A stretch of 64,000 nucleotides of DNA from Monodelphis domestica (Eukaryota > Chordata > Mammalia > Didelphimorphia > Didelphidae), in the NCBI RefSeq assembly GCF_027887165.1, contig NC_077234.1, forward strand, positions 165,133,877 to 165,197,876, given 5' to 3'. Position 1 is the stretch's first letter, and each line of letters opens with the position of its first letter. The position numbers and the translations under genes are program-made. The notes below the pieces were generated by a model. The model was not told the DNA's origin, did not search any database, and was given only the letters and a program-made list of their open reading frames with translations. This document shows positions 1-9,458 of this stretch, in pieces.

Positions 1-125
1 TTTTCATAAGTGACTTACCCAAGATCATACAGATAATAAATAGCACAGTCAGAATTATAACCTAAATCTTTGGACTTCAAACCCATGTTTTTTCTACTAG
101 ACCAAGTTGTGCCTCCATTAAAAAG
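1..125 (-). repeat. MIR/CORE-SINE fragment
   Basis: The stretch reads as the reverse complement of the MIR tRNA-related and core region: 'agtgacttacccaagatcat' corresponds to the antisense of the 'gcaagt(c/t)acttaac' MIR phrase, followed by an antisense B-box-like 'tcaaacccatg'. It is cut by the left edge of the window. Family level is fairly sure; subfamily is not. Confidence 0.6.
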
Positions 126-177
126 ACCCAAGGACACAGTAATATATAAATAATAGCTTGTTATCTATTGTACCATT

Positions 178-540
178 TTAGAATTGGAAGAGACCTTAGA
201 GGTTATCTAATCTAAACTCCTTGTTTTATATATGAAGAAACTGAGGCCTAGAGAGATCACAGGATCATAAATTTAGATCTGAAAGGGACCCTGGAGATCA
301 TCTTCATTTTACATATGAGGAAACAGAGGCCAAGAGAGGTTAAGAGATTTGTCCAAGATCAGCCAAAAATAAGTGGAAGAGCTGAGATTCAAACCCAGGT
401 TCCCTGATTCTAAATCTAGTAGTCTCTCCACTTCTTTGCTTCCCTTGACTTAATGTTCCATTGTTAACTAAGCTAGTGACAGAGCTGGAACAAAACCTGG
501 CTTCCTGATTGTCATTTTATTGGTTTTACCCATTATGTTA
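178..540 (-). repeat. MIR-type SINE copies, two in tandem
   Basis: Two successive antisense MIR-like stretches are visible. Each has the order 'gaagaaactgaggcctagag' or 'gaggaaacagaggccaagag', then a 'taagagatttgtccaagatc'-like segment, then an antisense B-box-like 'gattcaaacccagg'. The first is short; the second runs to the antisense tRNA-like head. They may be two insertions or one rearranged copy. Confidence 0.6.
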
Positions 541-879
541 CATTTAGTTGTCAATCCTGATATATATTTGGCATGTTCATGAATTGGGTGAGTGGGACAA
601 AAAGAGAACTAAAAAGTCCCCAAATGTTTAAATTATCAGAATTCATTCTATAACGCAAACATAATAGTTTAACTTCTGTAGAATACTAAAAAACAAACAA
701 ATCTTTTGCAGTATTTATTTACTCTCAAAAAGCTTACTATGTATATATGCCTCCAAACCAATGGATTGCTAATATTACTTTTCACCCATTAATAAATTCT
801 AGTCCTAGATCTGGTCCCTCTAAGATTCCCTGTGACCTCTCAGTAGTCTAATAATTTTTAGAAAAAATAAAACTGTTTC
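541..879. other. AT-rich spacer, nothing recognised
   Basis: No gene, RNA or clear repeat was recognised. The sequence is AT-rich with scattered stops in all frames. Confidence 0.5.
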
Positions 880-1215
880 AGCAGACAGGCTAAACCAGAT
901 TGAGAGTTAATAAGAAGCCTCAAACAGTCCTAGTGTAATGACCAATGAGAACAATTCTTTCCAATGGCCACAAAGGTGGCTGAAGTAGCCACTTGGAGTT
1001 TGTTCTGACATCAAAAGTGTCAAGGTCATCCACTACATCCCAGGCCATCACCAGTCATCCTGATTTTTGACTTGCCACTGGACTTGATGACTGATAAGGC
1101 CAATGACTTCTCACAACTTTGCGTCACTTAAGTCCAACTCCCATGCAAGTCAAGATGTCACTCAATGGAGTCAATGGTCTTCTTCAAAAATGGCAGATGA
1201 ACCATAACAGTCCTC
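880..1215 (+). repeat. RTE-tailed SINE (marsupial RTE-SINE type)
   Basis: The sequence has the marsupial RTE-derived SINE pattern: 'ccatcaccagtcatcctgat', then 'gccactggacttgatgactg', then a 'cacttaagtccaactc' phrase, and near the 3' end 'ggtcttcttcaaaaatggc', which resembles 'ggtcctcttcgaaaatgaa'. The exact subfamily is not determined. A truncated L1 tail follows directly, so one may have landed beside or inside the other. Confidence 0.5.
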
Positions 1216-1224
1216 AGAACAGTA

Positions 1225-1500
1225 TCAGAAATGATCTGTGAGTGGGAATAGAAAGACAGAAGAAAAACAACTGCTTGATCACATGGGTTTATGGGGATAT
1301 GATTGGGGATATATACTCTAAATGATCACCCTAATGCAAATATCAATAATATAGAAATAGGTCTTGATCAATGGAACATGTAAAACCCAGTGGAATTGTG
1401 TGTTGGCTATGGGAGGGGTATTGGGAGGAGGGGAGGGAAAGAATATGAATCTTATAACCATGGAAAAATATTCTAAATTAATTAATTAAATGAAAATGTC
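1225..1500 (+). mobile_element. L1 3'-UTR fragment (5' truncated)
   Basis: This is the 3' untranslated end of a marsupial L1 in sense orientation. It includes 'aacaactgcttgatcacatg', 'aaacccagtggaattg', a G-rich 'gggaggaggggaggg' stretch, and 'ccatggaaaaatattctaaa' just before an A-rich tail. The same block occurs in antisense at 25.4 kb and 34.7 kb. No coding part of the element is present. Confidence 0.8.
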
Positions 1501-1714
1501 CAAATTAAAAAATAAAAACAATAAATAATGAATTATAATGCTGAAAACAAAAAATAAAATAAAATTCTAAAACTAAAAGGAAAGAAATGATCAGTGAGAA
1601 GGATTATTACCAATATGTCTGGAATATTAAATATAATTTCCTAAAATCTAGGAGATATTAAATACTCTGCATCATATAGCCACGTTGTGTTATCATAAGA
1701 ACTGCCAAGAGGCT

Positions 1715-2405
1715 CCACCAATCAAATATACTCAATCAAACAAGGTATTATTAAGAGTCTACCATATGCCAGGTGGTGAGGATATGAAGACAAGTGAAAC
1801 AGTCCCTGTCCTTCAGGTGCTTACATTCTACCTGGGGAAGACAACATTTACATGTATAGGTATATAGAAAATAGAAACAAGATAATTCTAGGAGGAACAC
1901 CCTAGTAGTTAGGTGGATCTGTGAAGGATTCTTGTATGCTAGGATTTCTAAGAGGTAAAAGTAAGAAGGAAATGCCTTCTAGTCATAGAGGACAGCCAGT
2001 GCAAGATGTGGAGTAAGGAGATGCTGAAGATGAGGAACAATAAGGCCAATTTGAGGATCCTATAATGCTCATCAAGGAAAACAGTGTTCCAGGCACTAGT
2101 GATGCTGTTAGAAGGCTGAAAAGGTCACTTGGGACTAGGTTAAGAGAGGCTTTAGATGCCAAAAAAAGAAGTTTATATTTTACCCCAGAGGCATTGGAGC
2201 CATTGGAGTTGATTGAATAGGGAAGTGTTATGATCTGACTTGCTCTTTAGGAAAATCACTTTGACAACTGAGTGAAAGATGACCTGGAATGAGGAGAGAT
2301 CTGTGGCAGGAAAGTAAGTTAGTGTAGGCTATTTTAACAGTCTAGGTAAAAGGTAATGTGAGTGGAAAGATAGCAAGAAATGTGAGAAATGTAATGAAGG
2401 TAGAA
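1715..2405 (-). repeat. L2 LINE, antisense: 3'UTR and end of ORF2
   Basis: Read on the minus strand this is the end of an L2 (CR1-clade) element. On the plus strand one sees the antisense of the L2 3' end ('taccatatgccaggtgg', 'cttcaggtgcttacattcta') and then the antisense of the reverse-transcriptase C-terminal region ('tgatctgacttgctctttag', 'ggctattttaacagtctagg'). The frame is destroyed by many indels. The copy is interrupted at about 2405 by a MIR-like segment and probably continues at 2930-3425, making it an unusually long L2 remnant. Confidence 0.65.
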
Positions 2406-2545
2406 AGGTCAAGATTATCCTCATTTTACATATAAAGGAACTCAACTAAGTTGAGAGAGCTTAAATGTTTCCTCTGCTTTCATGGGGCTAGTAAGTGTAG
2501 GGTTTTAACTTAGGTGTTCCTGATTTCTTTGGAGCTTTGTAAAAG
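2405..2545 (-). repeat. MIR-type SINE fragment
   Basis: An antisense MIR-like pattern is present: 'tcctcattttacatataaag', then a 'gagagcttaaatg' segment and 'ggggctagtaagtgtagggt'. It lies between the two halves of the antisense L2 and may be the insertion that split it. Confidence 0.45.
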
Positions 2546-2899
2546 TTAAAATTAATCTATAATATTTAAAATATATTTTTAAGATTTATTAATGATCACT
2601 AGAAATAACAAAATAAAAAGGTAACAAAATGAAACCACGTGCCCATACCTAATCTACCTGTTCAAACAGCTCACTCCACCAATGTCCCAACCCAGGAAGG
2701 AAAGAGGCCTATACAAGGAAGATCACCCTATTTATCCCCTGTCTATGTCAGCACTTAACGACAGGAAGTCAGTGGGCTCCTGGGAAATGTAGTTCAAAGG
2801 CACAAGATTTCTAATTACACAGCTTTAGCCACTAATCTTTGTTGCCTGGAAGAATCATGGTGTCCCCTACCAGAAAAGGAAAGTTTGGAAGAGGAGTGA

Positions 2900-2922
2900 G
2901 GTTTTTTTTTTTTGGGGGGGGG
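2900..2922. repeat. poly-T/poly-G homopolymer junction
   Basis: A run of T passes directly into a run of G and then TATGG, a two-step homopolymer. It is prone to length error in sequencing. Confidence 0.8.
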
Positions 2923-2929
2923 TATGGAT

Positions 2930-3425
2930 GATAATAAATCTTGTCTTGGATATGTTGAGTTTGAGATACCTGTAGGATAATAGGCAGATGGTGATGTGGG
3001 ATTGGAGATCAGGAAAGAGACTGGCTGGATATATGGATCTGGAAGTCATCTACATAGGAATGATACAATGGAAGCTATTGAGATCACTAAGTGAGAGGGA
3101 AGAGTGGAAGATGAAGGATGGAGCCAAGAACAAGCAATATCACAAAAAATCTAGAGAGGAGAGAGATTATCCAAGAAATAAAGAGTGGTCAATAGTCTTC
3201 ATGCCACAGAGAGGTCAAGAAAGATGGGGGCTGAAAAAAGGTGATCAGATTGGGCAGTTAAAGGATTACTGGTAACTTTGGAGAGAGCAGCTTCAGTTGA
3301 GTGATGAGAACAGAAGCTAAAATGAAACATATAAAGGAGTGAATGAAAGGAGAAGGAGAGGCAATAAATAGAAACAGCTTTTCTGGAAGTTTGGCTGAGC
3401 AAGGAAAGCTATAGAATGATATATT
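2930..3425 (-). repeat. L2 LINE, antisense continuation (ORF2)
   Basis: The plus strand shows antisense L2 ORF2 phrases in the expected order: 'ggatatgttgagtttgagat', 'gatctggaagtcatctacat', 'gagatcactaagtgagaggg', 'gtggtcaatagtcttcatgc', 'taactttggagagagcagct', and 'gaagtttggctgagcaagga'. This is upstream in L2 of the block at 1715-2405, so both probably come from one insertion. Open stretches here are accidental readings of the L2 antisense strand. Confidence 0.65.
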
Positions 3426-3454
3426 AAGGAACGTTTGGGGCTACTTAGAATTCT

Positions 3455-3605
3455 AAAAAAAAAAAAAAATCCTTACCTTCTGTCTTAGAATCATTACTAA
3501 GTACAGGTTCCAAGACAGAAGAATGGTAAAGGGCTAGGCAACTGGGGTGAAGTGACTTGCCCAGGGTTACACAGCTGGGATGTGTCTGAGGCCAGATAGT
3601 TAGGA
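3455..3605 (-). repeat. marsupial tRNA-derived SINE, antisense, truncated
   Basis: The antisense form of the common marsupial tRNA SINE is clear: an A/T tail boundary, 'ccttaccttctgtcttagaa', 'ggttccaagacagaagaatg', 'gaagtgacttgcccagggtt' and 'acacagctgggatgtgtctg'. The tRNA-like head is missing after about 3605. Full versions are at 12.6 kb and 46.1 kb. Confidence 0.8.
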
Positions 3606-3668
3606 CTTTTTAAAGATGAAGTCTCCTTGGATCCAATTGTAGGAAAGAAAGGTTATAGAGAAAGGGGA

Positions 3669-3669
<1 letters not shown>

Positions 3670-3715
<46 letters not shown>
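3670..3715. repeat. (GT)n microsatellite
   Basis: About 22 uninterrupted GT dinucleotides are followed at once by a long purine tract. Open frames across it (Cys-Val on the plus strand, Thr-His on the minus) are repeat artefacts. Confidence 0.95.
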
Positions 3716-3717
<2 letters not shown>

Positions 3718-3995
3718 GAGAGACAGAGAGACAGAGAGAGAGAAGAGGAGATGAGAGGAGAGGTGAAGAGAAAAAGAAAGGGAGGGATGGAGGGAGGGAG
3801 GGAGGGAGGGAGGGAGGGAGGGAGAGAGACAGAGAGAGAGATAGAAACAGAGACAGAGATAGAAACAGAGACAGAGAGAGAGAGAAGAGGAGATGAGATG
3901 AGAGGAGAGGGAGGGATAGAGGAAGGGAGGGAGGGAGGGAGAGAAACAGAGATAGAGACCGAGACAGAGACAGAGAGACAGAGACAGAGAGAGAA
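3716..3995. repeat. purine-rich (GA/GGGA/ACAG)n composite microsatellite
   Basis: About 280 bp of almost pure purine on the plus strand. It consists of GAGA blocks, a (GGGA)n block around 3782-3822, 'gagacagagatagaaacaga'-type hexamer variants, a second GGGA block near 3925-3940, then ACAGAG repeats. Its strand asymmetry opens frames full of Arg/Glu or Ser/Leu; these are not genes. Confidence 0.95.
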
Positions 3996-4274
3996 TTGCC
4001 TGGAGGCACACAGCTAATGGGAAGGAGGGAAGGAGATCTATCAGAGAGGATGTGAGCAGATGAGATCAAGGGGGTCGGTAGGAGTTAGTCTTGGGGAAAA
4101 GACCACTTTTTCATCAAATATTGGAAGGGAGGAAGAGAGAAGAGTATCCATCCTATGCAGAGAACCAATCATGTTTTTGAGCAATTGAGAAGGAATTAAG
4201 TACCATAGTTTTTGATCTCTGATTTCATTCCTTCTACCAATGCAAACTGGCAACTGTTCTACAGTTTATTAATT

Positions 4275-4400
4275 TAGAATGTTGACTGGTGGCTCTGAGA
4301 GGTTAAGTGATTGCCCAACATTATTTCAATAGTATGGCTAAACCAGGCTGTCGTGACTTTGAGATTGACACATTTTTTATTTAAACCTAGCTTTTAATGG
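4275..4400 (-). repeat. MIR-type SINE fragment, degraded
   Basis: A short antisense MIR-like core is present: 'gagaggttaagtgattgccc' followed by 'agtatggctaaaccagg'. It is too degraded to set limits. Confidence 0.45.
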
Positions 4401-4499
4401 CAACTATAGAACTACTAGAGTAAAGGGGAGCAGCTAACAGATATCTAATTAAAAGCATTGGATCTGGAATCAGACTTGAGTCCAGTTTTCTTATACTTT

Positions 4500-4870
4500 T
4501 CTCTCTTCCACAAAGGCTGTGATTCAAGGTCACTGGCCTCCTTGCTATTCCTTACATTCCATCTCCTAATTCAATTCGCTGGCTCTCCTCCATCCCTGGA
4601 ATTCTCCCCTTATTCATCTCTGTTTTTAGCTTCTCTGGCTTTCTTTAAGTCCTAGCTAAAATATTGTTGTCTCTAAGAATCCTTTCCTCCTTGATGTTAG
4701 TGCTTCCCCTTTATCTCCAATAATCTAGCATATATCATATTTGTACACAATTTCTTGCATGTTTTTCCTTCACTAGACTGAGCTTCTTGAGAGCATGGAT
4801 TGCTTTTATTTTCATTGTTCACTTAGCACAGTTCCTGGCAAACAGTAAGTACTTAATAAATGCTTGTGCT
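4500..4870 (+). repeat. L2-type LINE 3' end
   Basis: Sense-strand L2/CR1-like 3' end: 'ccatccctggaattctcccc', a cytosine-rich coding-like segment, 'tagactgagcttcttgagag', 'cacagttcctggcaaacagt' and 'aagtacttaataaatgcttg'. The last two phrases are the hallmark of the L2 terminus. The open frame at 4458-4655 lies inside it and is a reverse-transcriptase-tail remnant or chance. Confidence 0.65.
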
Positions 4871-5639
4871 CTTGACTTGGCTTGAGTGCTGGCTCTACCC
4901 ATTGATAGTGTGATCAAGATTTTTAGCTAAGGACATTTTGCATGAGATTCTCCATTTGGGTAGAGAGAATGTTGATAACTCCTTGTGTGCCTGCATGAGG
5001 AAATATAGTTGCTGGGAGAGCACTGGAGAGGAACAAACTCTCTTCAGACTGTCTTCAAGAGGACACACATAGTAAGAGGGAGAGGGAAAGAGGCAGAGAG
5101 AGAAGAAAACAGATAGACAGACAGACTTTGGAGGCAACGTGCTCTCTCATTTCCATCTTGTCTCCCTAGAGATTTCTGGTGAGATTAAGTCTTTTTCTTG
5201 ATTTGAGTTGAGATATCTTGCTCCTAATTAAAGAGTTCATTCACTCTTTGTGTTTTCTAATCCATAAAAAGAACTTGTATGATTTTTATTGGTTACATTC
5301 TTAGATAAATGGCTTTCCTCATTATTCACTTTTGCTAATGATATTTTTGTATAACTGGATTTTGTAAGGAGTTAAGTCTGTGGAGGTAAACTCAGGATAA
5401 CCCTTTCTTCTCCCTACCCACCTTTAGAAATAGCAACTAAGAGACTCAGAGGTTTTTTGATCTGTCCTGAAAAAATCTTGTCCTTAGATCAGTAATATTT
5501 AAAGGAAGCAACAGACATAATTCGACCCTTCTCAGAATCTAAAGAAAAGAACATCCAACCTGGTAACCCTTCTCTTGCTCCCCTCAAGGCAGAAACCATA
5601 GTCTCCTTGGAGATGGACTGGCACAACCCCAGAGATATG
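4871..5639. other. no gene recognised
   Basis: No repeat or exon can be named. There is a short 'gacagacagac' patch near 5110-5125. Minus-strand openings of 60-90 codons here lack any family resemblance I can see. Confidence 0.4.
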
Positions 5640-5790
5640 GATTCATTCTTCCCTTAGCACTAGCAAGTCACTTAAACTCTGTGAGTCCCGAGTCATTTTG
5701 TCTGTAAAATAGGGCTGATGAGAAGAAGCATGCTACCTCCTCGAGAGGGTTATTGTGAGGTCTTTTACAGGGAAAGAGGAAGACACCAAG
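5640..5790 (+). repeat. MIR-type SINE fragment
   Basis: A sense MIR-like core is visible: 'agtcacttaaactctgtgag', 'tctgtaaaatagggctgatg' and 'gagagggttattgtgaggtc'. The tRNA-like head is absent. Confidence 0.55.
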
Positions 5791-6319
5791 TTCTAGAAGC
5801 TCTGAAGAGGATTTAGCAGGTGCCATATGCTGAAGAGTTAGGTCTGCCAGGATGCTTACTGAGTAAATGACTGAGACCACAGAGATCTCTAAGAAATGGC
5901 TGTTCATTGAGAGTTGTTGATATTTCTCCATGAGCTCTGATAAGAGTTCTAATTCTTTTCTTTGACTTAAAAATAGACATCATGATCTTTGAGCTTTGTG
6001 AATACTCTGTTGATCTAGGGAATGGGGAACAGCACATTGGGTGGTGTCATATAGTCAAGTTCTCAGATTTCCCAAATGGGGAAAATGAGATATGAAGAAT
6101 CTTCCCAATGGAAAACCAAAGTCCTTTACAACCCAGAAGATATTTCTGACCCAGAGAAATTGCAAAATTCTTGCCCTTGCAAAATCTAATACATTAAGAA
6201 ATATTCCTTTCTACCTATACTCTTATTTCAGGAAGGAACATATTTTGAGGATTATCTGTAAGAAAAGCTGTCAAGGGAAATTGCTTTGACTTAGTTACCC
6301 CAAAGAATGGATGTCAGTG

Positions 6320-6800
6320 GCCAGTGAGGCCAGACCGAGCCTTTTGGAAAATCCCTACCTCCTCTGTTAAGACAATGGGAATCCTTACTCTTAATGATAC
6401 TACTAAAGTTGAAAGAAGCTAGAAAATTTCCTTTTGTGGGGGAAATAGTACTGTCTGGGTTCTCAGGGCCACATATTTTATAAAACACATTTGTCTTCTC
6501 TCTGGGGGTAGTCCCTTCTTTCCTGAGGAGGCACGAGCAGATTCTAACAATGATGACCCTTGATGGTACTACTAAAGTTGAGAGAAACTAAGAGAACTTC
6601 TGGTGGAATATTGGTCCTGCCTGAATTGTCAGGGCCACATATTTGACAACATTTTTGCCTTCCTTTTGGTGCTAGGCTCTTCCCTCCTAAGAAGCCACAA
6701 GAGTAGACTATAACAATGATGGCACTACTAAATGTGAGAGAAACTAAAAACCTTCTGGTGGAAAATTGGTATTGTCTGGGTTCTCAGAGCCACACATTTA
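6320..6800. repeat. ~168-bp tandem array, units 1-3 and start of 4
   Basis: Successive copies share the order 'gatggtactactaaagttga', 'gagaaactaa..aacttctgg', 'ctcagggccacatatttta', 'tgccttcc', 'cctgaggaggcacgag' and 'aacaatgatg'. The anchor 'agggcc' recurs at 6465, 6631 and 6786 (spacings 166 and 155 bp). An L1 insertion starts after 6800. On the minus strand the unit is largely open over 56 codons, and related peptides recur in other units (for example 'CGPENP' and 'SSIIK'). Whether the unit was ever coding is unknown; it matches no repeat family that I recognise. Confidence 0.75.
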
Positions 6801-7588
6801 AATTTTTTTTAATTTTTATGATCATGCAAAACACTCTTCCATATTGTCATTGTTGTAAGAGCACACTCATTCAAAACCAAACCCCCAAAATAAAATCTTA
6901 AATAAACAGATGAGAAAGATAGTGTGCTTTGATCTATATCCATTCCACTCCAACAGTTCTTTCTCTGGAGGTAGAGAGCATTCCCCATAGTTAAGTCTTT
7001 CAGGATTATCTCAGATCATTGCATTGCTGAAAGTAGCCAAGTTTTCAAAGTTGATCATCATTCAATATTGCTGTTACTGTGTACAATATTCTCCCAGTTC
7101 TGCTCATTTCACTCTGCATTAGTTCATGAAGATCTTTCCAGCTTTTTCTGAAATCATCTTGCTTGTCATTTCTTATAGTATAATAGTATTCCATCACCAA
7201 CATGTATCACAATTTGTTCAGTCATTTCCCAGATGATGAAACATCCTACCAATTTCTAATTATTTGCCACTACAAAAAAGTTTCTATAAATATTTTTGTT
7301 CAAGTCAGTCCTTTCCCATTTTTTATTATCTCTTTGGGATCCAGACCCAGTCGTGTTATTATAGGAACAAAAGGAACCCACAGTTTTATCGCCCTTTGGG
7401 CATAGTTCCAGATTGCCTTCCAGAATGGTTGGATCACTTCACAACTCCATCAACAATGCATTACTATTCCAATTTTGCCGCCTCCCCTCCAACATTTCTC
7501 ACTTTTCCTTACTGTCATATTGGCCAATCTGATAGGTATGAGTTGGCATCTCAGAGCTGTTTTAATTTTCATTTCTCTAATCAAGTCA
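6801..7588 (-). mobile_element. L1, 5'-truncated, inserted in array unit 4
   Basis: The plus strand starts with a T-rich tail and then shows the antisense L1 3' region: 'agttctttctctggaggtag', 'attagttcatgaagatcttt', 'agtataatagtattccatca', 'ttcccagatgatgaaacatc', 'ctttgggcatagttccagat', 'ccagaatggttggatcactt' and 'tgagttggcatctcagagct'. The last phrases are the antisense end of ORF2. Flanks 'cacacattta' (6791-6800) and 'catatattta' (7589-7598) look like a decayed target-site duplication. The open frames at 7202 and 7264 read the antisense strand. Confidence 0.85.
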
Positions 7589-7613
7589 TATATTTAAAAA
7601 ACATTCTTTTCTA
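7589..7613. repeat. stub of tandem-array unit 4 between two L1s
   Basis: After the minus-strand L1 the array resumes for only about 25 bp ('aaaacattcttttct', compare 'aaaacattcttgcct' in other units) before the next insertion. The same 15-bp string recurs at 8794-8808, where the array resumes again. Confidence 0.65.
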
Positions 7614-8792
7614 TGAGGGGGTGTCCCTGGATTGGGGAATATAGCTTCCTGAACCTGCGAGAAGCCACAAGGTAGAAAGATAGAGGAAGGATAGAAGTTT
7701 TGGATACTGCGAGGGGCGTGGCAGAGCCAAGTTAGAGATATAAGGTGGCAGAAATGAGTCAGAAAACCAGGCCTTATTAATTATAATGGAGCCACAGCAA
7801 AACTCTGATCTGTCCGGATAACACAAGGCAACCGTCATCCGGTGATCCCAAATTTATACCACACAGGTCAGAGGCATGATAGAGAAAAGAAAGTGCCTGG
7901 CTGAAGGCCAGGTCCCAGGTGAGAGAGATAGAGAAGGAAAGGAATTAAAGATGGAGCTTGGCCAGAGGCCAAGCTCCAGCAAGGACAGACATCAATGAGA
8001 GCTGAGATCCAAGAGAGGGTGGAGATTGCTGTGGCTGCTTTTAATGTCTTTGATATGCAAATATACACAATACATAGGGATGATTATCATTGGTTAAGGA
8101 CAAGGTATAGGTGTGGTTTATCTTAGCCAGGTGAACACAAAGAAACCTGTTTTCCGCTTAACCTGGGGGAAGCTGGGGTCAAGGGTCAGAGGCTTTCCTA
8201 GCCATGCGCAAGACTGAGCATGCTCTCTTCTAAGCCACTCTATACATACTAACTGTTTCCCTTGCCCATAACTAGGTGTGGACTGCTACAGGGAATGGCT
8301 GAACAAATTGTGGCATATGATGGAGATGGAGTACTATTGTGCTATAAGGAATGATGAACTGCTTGATTTCTGCATGAACTAGAAAGACCTCCATGAACTT
8401 ATTTGGAGTGAAATGAGCAGAACCAGGAGAACATTGTGCATAGAAATGGAGACATTGTGGGACAATCAGATGTAATCTACTTTGCCACAAATAGCTGTGC
8501 AGTGATCCAGGACATGCCTGAGGAACTTATGAGAAAGAATTGTGGGAGTAGAAGTACATAAGGAAAACATATGATTTATCACTTGTTTATATGGGTATAG
8601 GACATGGGGTTTGGGTTTTAAAAGATTACTCTATTACAAAAATGAATAATTTGGAAATAGGTATTGAGTAATAATAATACATAAATAACCCAGTGCAATT
8701 GCTCATCAGCTCTAGGAGGGGGGATGGAAGAGGGGAGGGAGAGAACATGAATCATGGAACCTTGGAAAAATACTTTAAAATAAATAAACTTA
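7614..8792 (+). mobile_element. L1 3' end in array unit 4, carrying a solo LTR
   Basis: Sense L1 3' end: 'aatggctgaacaaattgtgg', 'atgatggagatggagtacta', 'gaaatgagcagaaccaggag', 'gggttttaaaagattactct', 'acccagtgcaattgctcatc' and a terminal A-rich tail near 8770-8792. The flanking 15-bp strings at 7599-7613 and 8794-8808 differ by one base and fit a target-site duplication. An LTR-like block (7622-8290) lies almost at the 5' end of the insert, leaving only a few bases of L1 to its left. Confidence 0.75.
7622..8290 (-). mobile_element. candidate solo LTR of an endogenous retrovirus
   Basis: A 669-bp block unlike its L1 neighbours, with TGT...ACA ends on either strand. On the minus strand it begins TGTAGCAGTCCACACC and ends CCAGGGACA. 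Within it, in the same orientation, are a CCAAT motif (plus strand 8091-8097 'attggtt'), a TATAAAT box (plus strand 7852-7858), and about 70 bp further an AATAA-type poly(A) signal near 7780. That is the U3-R-U5 order. Flanks are 'ggggg' and 'gggaa', so only a 3-4 bp duplication can be suggested. No gag, pol or env follows. The family is not recognised. Confidence 0.55.
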
Positions 8793-8793
8793 A

Positions 8794-9458
8794 AAAACAT
8801 TATTTTCTCCCTTTGAGGTCAGGCCCTTTGCTCCTGAGAGACACTTGAGCTATGATGACAATGATGATGCTACTAAAGTTGGAAGAAACTAAAAGAACTT
8901 CTAGTCACGAATTGGTACTGCCACTCATTCTATAAAACATTCTTTCCTTCCCTAAAGGGTCAGGCCCTTTACAGACTAGAATAATGATAGCCCTTCATTG
9001 TACTACTAAAGCTGGAAGAAACAACTTCTGGTGGAGAATACGCGCTGCCTGAATTCTAGGACCACACTTTTTTTACATTTGACAAAAGATTTTTTACAAT
9101 TTTTTGTTTTTACATTTGACAAAACATTCTTGCCTTCCCTTTTGGGACAGGCCCTTCACTACGGAGGAGAAACAAGAGTAGATTGTAACAGTGATCTTCC
9201 TTGGTAGTGCTAATAAAGTTGAAAGAAACTAAAAAAACTTCTTCTGGTTGAGAATTAATATTCTTTGGGTTCTCAGGGCCACACATTTTACAAAATATTC
9301 TTGCCTTCCCTTTAATGCTAGGACCTTTCCCCCTGAGGAAACACAAGAGTGGACTGTAAAAATGATGGCCTTCGATGATACTACTCAAGGTGGGAGAAAT
9401 TAAAAAAACTTTTTCTGGTGGAGAATGGGTAGTCTGAATTCTCATGGCCACACATCTT
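8794..9458. repeat. ~168-bp tandem array, units 4 (rest) to 7
   Basis: Four more array units follow. The anchor corresponding to 'agggcc' lies near 8921 (partly deleted), 9058, 9275 and 9444. The 217-bp spacing between 9058 and 9275 reflects a local duplication of about 45 bp in which 'tttttacatttgacaaaa' occurs twice (9068-9128). The other full interval is 169 bp. The minus strand is open across two consecutive units (9110-9469) with internal repetition of 'KGKAR.FC' and 'EGP'. Divergence between units is substantial, so the array is old. Confidence 0.75.

Noticed and set aside
3610..4069. Openings of 89-138 codons on both strands (Arg/Glu- and Ser/Leu-rich)
   Set aside because: They are translations of the GT and purine microsatellites, open in several frames at once.
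7264..7644. 126-codon plus-strand opening
   Set aside because: Lies on the antisense strand of an L1 3' region and runs into array and LTR sequence; no selection expected.
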